Below are positions 59,075-64,000 of a DNA stretch of 64,000 nucleotides, piece after piece. Below the pieces are notes generated by a model. That model saw only the letters and a list, made by a program, of their open reading frames with translations. It ran no database searches and was not told the DNA's origin. The translations under genes were made by a program, and so were the position numbers. The stretch's first letter is position 1; each line of letters opens with the position of its first letter. Source of the DNA: DATBAX01 sp963762965 (GTDB taxonomy: Bacteria > Acidobacteriota > Terriglobia > Terriglobales > Acidobacteriaceae); assembly GCA_963762965.1 (NCBI GenBank), contig CAVXME010000001.1:310001-374000 (forward strand). Reading direction: 5' to 3'.

Positions 59075-59809
59075 ATGGGAAAGCTTATATTGAGCGTGCA
59101 CCGGTTTGACCTCTTCCTGCTGATCGCAGTCCTTGCGGTTCTGCCGCCGTTCGCCCGGGCGCAATCAATGTCCGCTGCGGGAGACTCCTCGAGCCCCGCC
59201 GTCCAGCCCGCGAGCGCCCCGCAGCCGCAATCGGATCTGACCTATGAGCGTCCGACCCAGAAAATAAAGCTGCACAATTACCTTTTTGACGCTTTCGGGC
59301 CTTATCCCATCGTGGGCGCCGCCTTCGCGGCCGGCATTAACCAGGCATACAACACTCCGCCAGAATGGCACCAGGGCGCGGAGGGTTATGGCAAGCGCAT
59401 TGGGTCCGACTTCGCGATTGCCGGGGTCAGCACCACCACGCGCTATGCCCTTGCGGAAGCCTTCCACGAAGACACTTTGTATTACCGTTGCGAGTGCAAA
59501 GGCGTTCTTCCGCGGCTGGGCCATGCCGTGATTTCTACTTTCATCGCACGCCGCGGCGACGATGGCCATCGCGTCTTTTCTTTTCCTGCCCTCGTCGGCC
59601 CCTATGCCGGCACCATGACTGCGGTCTATGGCTGGTATCCCGGCCGCTACAACGCCAAGGATGCTTTCCGTATGGGCAACTACAGCTTACTGGGCTACGT
59701 CGGCGGAAACCTTGCGCTGGAATTCCTCTATCGCGGGCCACACTCCTGGCTTTCCCGCATCCATCTCGATAATCGGCACGGATCGCAAGACCCGAGCCCA
59801 CAGCCTTAG
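59075..59809 (+). CDS. Secreted or membrane-associated protein of unknown function
   Basis: A 244-residue protein with a signal peptide (LFLLIAVLAVLPPFARAQS). The chain has short hydrophobic stretches (PIVGAAFAAGINQAYNTPP; VGPYAGTMTAVYGWYPG) with aromatic and charged residues between them, including a Cys pair (YYRCECKGVLPR). It may be an outer-membrane beta protein, but I do not recognise a family. ATG 59075 is chosen because it starts the signal peptide. Confidence 0.65.
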   Translation: MGKLILSVHRFDLFLLIAVLAVLPPFARAQSMSAAGDSSSPAVQPASAPQPQSDLTYERPTQKIKLHNYLFDAFGPYPIVGAAFAAGINQAYNTPPEWHQGAEGYGKRIGSDFAIAGVSTTTRYALAEAFHEDTLYYRCECKGVLPRLGHAVISTFIARRGDDGHRVFSFPALVGPYAGTMTAVYGWYPGRYNAKDAFRMGNYSLLGYVGGNLALEFLYRGPHSWLSRIHLDNRHGSQDPSPQP

Positions 59810-59908
59810 CATCTTGCGTCTCCTACAAAGTTTGTAAGAAGCCACCGACCCAGGTCGGCTGAAGGTTTTCAGGTTTCCGCCGAAGTACGCAATCAGGAGA
59901 TACAAACT

Positions 59909-60247
59909 ATGAGATTCAATTGGATTTGTGGCTTACTCTTGGCAATCGCTTTCACCGTACCGGCTTCTGCGCAAGTGGGAGTGTACATCGGGGTCGCGCC
60001 ACCGCCGCTTCGTTACGAGCAGCGTGGCCCGATGCCCGGAGCAGGCTATGCCTGGGTGGATGGATATTGGGCCCCGCATGGACATCGCTATAGCTGGGTC
60101 GCGGGGCGTTGGGACCGTCCGCCCTATGAAGGGGCGTATTGGAACCATCCCCACTACGATCATTACCGGCAAGGCTGGCAGTTGCATGAAGGCCACTGGG
60201 ACCACGAGGACCATAGCGGGGACCATGGGCACGAGCGAGCACACTAG
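59909..60247 (+). CDS. YXWGXW repeat protein, secreted
   Basis: A 112-residue protein with a signal peptide (MRFNWICGLLLAIAFTVPAS). Repeats of the YxWxxGYW type are clear (YAWVDGYWAPHGHRYSWVAG, then WDRPPYEGAYWN and LHEGHWDHEDH). These aromatic repeats occur in many small outer-envelope proteins of unknown role. The His-rich tail could bind metal. It ends 35 bp before the tRNA on the other strand. Confidence 0.85.
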   Translation: MRFNWICGLLLAIAFTVPASAQVGVYIGVAPPPLRYEQRGPMPGAGYAWVDGYWAPHGHRYSWVAGRWDRPPYEGAYWNHPHYDHYRQGWQLHEGHWDHEDHSGDHGHERAH

Positions 60248-60281
60248 TTCCAATTGGGTTTTGACGCGTCCTGGCAAGAAT

Positions 60282-60357
60282 TGGTGGGTGCGGTAGGAAT
60301 CGAACCTACAACCTGTCGGTTAAGAGCCGAATGCTCTGCCAGTTGAGCTACGCACCC
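60282..60357 (-). tRNA. tRNA-Lys (CTT)
   Basis: A 76-nt cloverleaf with an encoded CCA (the plus-strand copy begins TGGTGGGTGCG). Acceptor stem GGGTGCG / CGCACCC, D stem GCTC/GAGC, anticodon loop CTCTTAA with anticodon CTT, and T stem GTAGG/CCTAC are all formed. It reads the AAG lysine codon. One mismatch sits at the top of the anticodon stem. Confidence 0.95.
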
Positions 60358-60475
60358 TCGCTGTGACGTGCGGATCTTGCGGCTGAGAATGTCGCGGAAC
60401 TGGGGTAGAAAACCATCCGACGCGACCCTTCGAGTGTAACACGCCAAAGCCGGGCTTTTGCATCCTGGGATTGGT

Positions 60476-60838
60476 TCAGGAGCGCTGCTGTGCGTCGGCC
60501 GCGAACGGCGCGGTTGCTTCCGTGACGCGCGCACTGGGACGCCGCGGAGGCAAGTTGGCTGCATCCGCCGCCGGAGCTTGCTCCAAAGTGCCGAGAATCA
60601 CAATGTCTCCCAATTGATTGTATGGAAAAGAGAGAAACTGGTGCTCCCCGCAGATAGCATCGATCCATCGCAGTTGCCGGGCGCTCAATACTTTCACCGG
60701 AAGAGTCGGGAAATTGCGAAACAACCACAACAGGTAGATGCGTTGGGAGAAGGAAGGTTTGAGGTACCGTGGGCCGAGCGGTGTGAGAATCCGCAGCATC
60801 CCGTCAGACAATTTTTCAATCGACATGGCCGAACTCAC
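60476..60838 (-). CDS. Protein of unknown function
   Basis: A 120-residue soluble protein with a basic central part (LRILTPLGPRYLKPSFSQRI) and a C-terminal low-complexity tail (APAADAANLPPRRPSARVTE). The start could be 60838 or an in-frame ATG at 60826 (MSIEKL). No family recognised; it lies between the tRNA and the PilZ gene on the same strand. Confidence 0.6.
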   Translation of the reverse strand: MSSAMSIEKLSDGMLRILTPLGPRYLKPSFSQRIYLLWLFRNFPTLPVKVLSARQLRWIDAICGEHQFLSFPYNQLGDIVILGTLEQAPAADAANLPPRRPSARVTEATAPFAADAQQRS

Positions 60839-61034
60839 CTGAAAGTTTGCAAGTATCTAGTTTTCTTGAACCAGAGCAATCCAAGGGCCAGCATTATTGC
60901 ACCAATTCTGAGGCATGGGAATAAGAAAGTTTTAATTTTCAAGATTTTCTGCACGAATAGGCTTCAAACAGGATTGGAAAACCACCAGAAATTGCACCAT
61001 ATCCGGTGCATTCGAGTACCCCGGATAGGCAAAT

Positions 61035-61364
61035 TTATCCCACGATCTCGGGCAAAATATCCATGTTCCGGATGCTGGCAGCCACGCCGAAATTGCCGTC
61101 CGTGTTCTTCTCCACGCGAACCACGGAGGCCCGGCAGCACACCCAGCGTTTTTCCCCTTGCGTAAGTTCGGGCGGCAGGATGAGCACCATTTCCAGTTCG
61201 CTGCCCTCGGAAATATGCGAAGCCGTGTAGAGGAAAATCCCGCTGGCGCTCAAGTCCCTGGTCTGGCCGGTAAGTTCTAAATTGCCCTGCGGAGCCTTGA
61301 TGGAGACCGGCACACTTGCCGGTATCCGCTGCCCGGAACGGCGATCGTCCTTGGGGATGGCCAT
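61035..61364 (-). CDS. PilZ-domain protein
   Basis: A 109-residue single PilZ domain. The first binding motif for cyclic di-GMP, RxxxR, appears as DRRSGQRIPASVPVSI, and DLSASGIFL is the (D/N)xSxxG motif. The strand pattern SELEMVLILPPELTQ follows. Both motifs are intact, so it probably binds c-di-GMP. Start uncertain: ATG 61364 is preferred; a GTG at 61421 would add 19 basic residues. The divergent neighbour is the pseudouridine synthase. Confidence 0.85.
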   Translation of the reverse strand: MAIPKDDRRSGQRIPASVPVSIKAPQGNLELTGQTRDLSASGIFLYTASHISEGSELEMVLILPPELTQGEKRWVCCRASVVRVEKNTDGNFGVAASIRNMDILPEIVG

Positions 61365-61449
61365 GCGAGGGGAGAGTAGCACAAGTTTTCTGTTTCGCGC
61401 CTTCTTTCTGTTTGCACACAATCCTGGGGAGCTCGTTTAGCATGCGAGT

Positions 61450-62217
61450 GTGGCCCACCGGAATTCTCTACGGCAAATTGGTCTGGCGCGCGTGCTTTCG
61501 AAGCTAGGTTATTGTTCGCGTTCGGAAGCAGGTGAGCTGATACGGGCCGGACGAGTGCGTCTCAATGGAAAAATCCGGCGTGATCCGGAAACTTCGGTCC
61601 ATTTCGGAAAAGACCGGATCGAAGTGGATCGGCAATCGATTGAAGCGGCAGCCAAGACTTACCTCGTGCTCAACAAGCCTCGCGGCGTGGTCACGACGGC
61701 GTCCGACGAAAAAGGCCGCAAAACCGTTTACGAATTTCTGGAAACAACCCTACCCTGGGTGGCACCAGTCGGACGGTTGGATAAGGCGAGCGAAGGCCTA
61801 CTGCTGCTCACCAACGACTCCGAGTGGTCGGCCCGCCTACTGGATCCGAAAACTCATCTCAACAAGGTCTACCAGGTGCAGATTGGAAAAGTCGCGGACG
61901 AGCATCTGCTTGCGTCCATGATTGAGGGCATAAAAGTTGATGGGGATTTTCTCCGGGTGAAAGGAGTTCGCGTGGTGCGCAGTGGGCAGCGCAATAGCTG
62001 GCTCGAAGTAACTCTCGATGAAGGCAAGAACCGGCACGTCCGCCGTTTACTCGACAAGTTGAATATCGAAGTGCTGCGACTGATACGGATCGCCATTGGG
62101 CCTCTGGTTCTTGGCGAGCTGGCTAAAGGCTGCGTTCGCGAGCTGACTGCGTTCGAGAAGAACTCGCTCGATTCCGCAATGTCGCTTAAGCCCGCGACGG
62201 CACAGCCGAATCGCTAG
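61450..62217 (+). CDS. RsuA/RluB-family pseudouridine synthase
   Basis: A 255-residue rRNA pseudouridine synthase starting at GTG 61450. Residues 10-60 form an S4 RNA-binding domain (LARVLSKLGYCSRSEAGELI) and the catalytic core has PVGRLDKASEGLLLLTND with the nucleophilic Asp111. NRHVRRLLDKLNIEVLRLIR is typical of RluB/RsuA-type enzymes modifying 23S or 16S rRNA; which rRNA is not decided by sequence. Confidence 0.93.
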   Translation: MAHRNSLRQIGLARVLSKLGYCSRSEAGELIRAGRVRLNGKIRRDPETSVHFGKDRIEVDRQSIEAAAKTYLVLNKPRGVVTTASDEKGRKTVYEFLETTLPWVAPVGRLDKASEGLLLLTNDSEWSARLLDPKTHLNKVYQVQIGKVADEHLLASMIEGIKVDGDFLRVKGVRVVRSGQRNSWLEVTLDEGKNRHVRRLLDKLNIEVLRLIRIAIGPLVLGELAKGCVRELTAFEKNSLDSAMSLKPATAQPNR

Positions 62218-62241
62218 GCGGCGAATTGGATATTCCCGACT

Positions 62242-62844
62242 TTAGACAGTTACGATCATCCCCGAGCAGGGACCCTGTCCGGTACGGCGATAGCTGTGGC
62301 GGACGCCTGAATCGAAATAGATGGCATCACCTGTATCCAGCGTATAAGTCTCCTGGCCAATTGCCATCTCCAGCGTGCCCCTGATCAGGTACAACAGCTC
62401 GACGCCGGAGTGTTGGTGGTGGCGCGTTTTCTCCACGGACAAAGCTTCGAATTCCGCATAAAAGGCATTCAGCTTCCGCTCCGTCGCCTTAAAGTCGAGG
62501 CTCTCAAAATTGTAGGCAATCGCGCTGCCGCCATGATTCTCGGGAAACCGGATGCGTTCCTTCTTGCGCACAATGGACACTACGTGACGCTTGCGTTCGT
62601 CGGCGAAGAAATATTCCAGACCCACTCCAAATACCATCGCGATGCGCAGCAGAGTTGGCAGTGTAGGAAACAACTTGCCGCGCTCCAATTTGGACAACAT
62701 GGCGGCCGACATCCCGGTGTGCCGGCCAAGCTCCACCAATCCCATGCTCTTTTTGAGCCGCAGGCTGCGAAGTTTCTCGCCCAGCGCATAAGGCTTCAGT
62801 CCATCCACGATGGTTTTATTGATCACCACTGCCTCCATTTTCAT
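62242..62844 (-). CDS. XRE-family regulator with C-terminal cupin
   Basis: A 200-residue regulator. The helix-turn-helix is at residues 20-75 (LRSLRLKKSMGLVELGRHTG, then MSAAMLSKLERGKLFPTLPT). The C-terminal cupin (residues 110-200: HQHSGVELLYLIRGTLEMAI and DAIYFDSGVRHSYRR) probably senses a small molecule. This domain pair is known from PuuR-type and other regulators. ATG 62844 starts MKMEAVV; MEAVV is an alternative. It is divergent from the photolyase across a 262-bp gap, so it may control it (inference). Confidence 0.9.
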   Translation of the reverse strand: MKMEAVVINKTIVDGLKPYALGEKLRSLRLKKSMGLVELGRHTGMSAAMLSKLERGKLFPTLPTLLRIAMVFGVGLEYFFADERKRHVVSIVRKKERIRFPENHGGSAIAYNFESLDFKATERKLNAFYAEFEALSVEKTRHHQHSGVELLYLIRGTLEMAIGQETYTLDTGDAIYFDSGVRHSYRRTGQGPCSGMIVTV

Positions 62845-63106
62845 GACGGTACAAAAAATCGCGTTTTATTGATTGCCGGGCACACGAGTTGATCGATGGC
62901 ATTGTCACATCATGAAAATCATTGTGCTCTACAGTTAATATAGCGCCAGACGGAAAATTGCAATAGCAGCTTAAAGCGGGGAATTCTGAAGTTGCGGACA
63001 ACATCGTATTAGTCCTGCTGGTGATTGGCGGGGTGAATCCGGACTCAGCATCGAAAATGAACCCAGGGAGGAGCCGCGATTTGCTCGCCTCCGTTTTTCC
63101 CAAGCC

Positions 63107-64000
63107 ATGAATGCTTTTGAAAAAATTAGCCAGGACGAGCGCGTCACGGTGCGCAAGTCCGGCCAGCCGGACACCAAAGGAAACTGCGTTGTCTATTGGA
63201 TGCAGCGCACCCAGCGCGGCCGTGACAATCCAGCTCTGGACGTGGCCCTTCGCGTGGCGAATGAGTTAAACCGGCCGGTCGTGGTTTTCTTCGCTCCGGT
63301 GCCGTTTTACCCCAACGCTAATTTTCGGCACTACCGTTTCCTCGCCGAAGGCATCCCGGACATGGCGGAAGACCTCGCCGCTCGCAGAGTGGGTTTTGTG
63401 CTGCGCACTTATCCCGATCACAGCCTTTTGAAATTTTGCCGGGAAGTTGGTGCGGCGATGGTGATCGGCGACGAGAACCCGATGCGGGAGCCGGAGGAAT
63501 GGCGGGTTCGCTTGACCCAACGGATTCAAGTGCCGTTCTGGACGGTCGATGCAGATGTCGTGGTCCCTTCCCAGCTGCTGGAAAAAGAACAGTATGCAGC
63601 ACGCACGATCCGGCCGCGGATTCATCGTCTCTTGCCCCAGTTTTTAGTCCCCCCGTCCACAGTGGAAGCGCGGGTACCGTGGATAAAACCACGGCGCCTG
63701 CATTCCCTGCCAGCGGATGGAGACTTCATGGCGGATTGGACGATTGACCGTTCCGTCGCCCCAGTTGGGCAATGGAGGGGTGGGAACAGAGCGGGGCGCC
63801 AATTGTTGAATCAATTTGTACGCCATGGTTTGCAGAACTATGGGAAGGAGCGCAATCATCCGGAATGCGAGGGGACAAGCCGCCTTTCGCCCTATTTGCA
63901 CTTCGGGCAGATTAGTCCACTGGCGACTGCTTTGGCGATAGAGAATTCATCGGCACCGGAGCCGGCGAAACAAGCGTTCCTCGAGCAGTTGATTGTCCGG
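63107..64000 (+). CDS. Class II deoxyribodipyrimidine photolyase, cut by window edge
   Basis: An open frame of 298 residues from ATG 63107 to the right edge. CVVYWMQRTQRGRDNPALDV and VVVFFAPVPFYPNANFRHYR are typical of class II CPD photolyases, and YGKERNHPECEGTSRLSPYL begins the FAD-binding helical part. The enzyme repairs UV-induced pyrimidine dimers with light. The C-terminal catalytic domain lies beyond the window. No antenna-domain assignment is possible from what is seen. Confidence 0.9.
   Translation, partial: MNAFEKISQDERVTVRKSGQPDTKGNCVVYWMQRTQRGRDNPALDVALRVANELNRPVVVFFAPVPFYPNANFRHYRFLAEGIPDMAEDLAARRVGFVLRTYPDHSLLKFCREVGAAMVIGDENPMREPEEWRVRLTQRIQVPFWTVDADVVVPSQLLEKEQYAARTIRPRIHRLLPQFLVPPSTVEARVPWIKPRRLHSLPADGDFMADWTIDRSVAPVGQWRGGNRAGRQLLNQFVRHGLQNYGKERNHPECEGTSRLSPYLHFGQISPLATALAIENSSAPEPAKQAFLEQLIVR

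Noticed and set aside
62816..63103. Open frame of 95 residues on the minus strand upstream of the XRE-cupin gene
   Set aside because: No ribosome-binding site or motif, and it covers the divergent promoter region.
1..64000. CRISPR array, rRNA operon or integron
   Set aside because: No direct repeats with uniform spacing, no rRNA-like sequence and no integrase or att-like arrangement was found.

Overview
This 64 kb window looks like a chromosomal segment from an Acidobacteriota (Terriglobia / Koribacter-like) bacterium. The signs are the tandem DUF507 pair, the lptCA-lptB-rpoN-hpf block on one strand, large DUF4139 and S9-peptidase proteins, TolC-type proteins with Gly/Ser-rich inserts, many small secreted proteins, GTG/TTG starts, and abundant intergenic palindromes built of repeated short words. 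This is inferred from gene content; no 16S rRNA gene is present. I see no CRISPR array, no transposase gene and no prophage.

Layout. 1-2035: a class III nucleotidyl-cyclase-like protein cut by the left edge. 2237-6424: NagX-like membrane acyltransferase, twin sugar-binding-like proteins without signal peptides, a cupin and a small secreted protein. 6551-12895 (minus strand): RDD/zinc-ribbon membrane protein, LptC/LptA-like fusion, LptB, RpoN and long HPF, i.e. the LPS-transport / sigma-54 block known from proteobacteria. 12987-18612: ABC ATPase, a DUF4139 gene with several apparent frameshifts, recJ with one apparent frameshift, and a small acidic protein. 18831-24524: DUF507 pair, secreted protein, HExxE protein, QueG, a DUF1570-like protein with an altered protease motif, and cold-shock protein. 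24974-31850: YihY/BrkB, a secreted pair including a 995-residue protein whose metzincin zinc site has been erased, and an S9 peptidase.

32109-51560 is mostly metabolic: an isopropylmalate/homocitrate-synthase-like enzyme, aldehyde dehydrogenase, TruA, two TolC paralogs and a glycosyltransferase. Then comes an acyl-CoA block: mutase large subunit, ORF6N protein, AlkA-like glycosylase, B12-binding subunit, an unknown coupled gene, acyl-CoA carboxylase beta subunit, HMG-CoA-lyase-like enzyme, enoyl-CoA hydratase, thioesterase and HutH. The mutase carries the Phe/Gln pair typical of isobutyryl-CoA mutase rather than the Tyr/Arg pair of methylmalonyl-CoA mutase, so the block more likely serves branched-chain acyl-CoA turnover.

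51648-60247 is an envelope/metal/stress neighbourhood of short genes: an OmpA-like protein with an Ala/Gln coiled coil, tiny membrane proteins, twin Crp/Fnr regulators, a pseudo-receiver, zinc ribbons, a SYLF protein, a metallothionein and a YXWGXW protein. The right end has tRNA-Lys(CTT), a PilZ protein, an RsuA/RluB pseudouridine synthase, an XRE-cupin regulator and a class II photolyase cut by the window edge.

The most unusual cross-cutting feature is a set of intergenic palindromes (about 7204, 9166, 18674, 20018, 44472, 49919), each made of a different tandemly repeated word facing its own reverse complement, plus a composite 146-bp palindrome at 31933.
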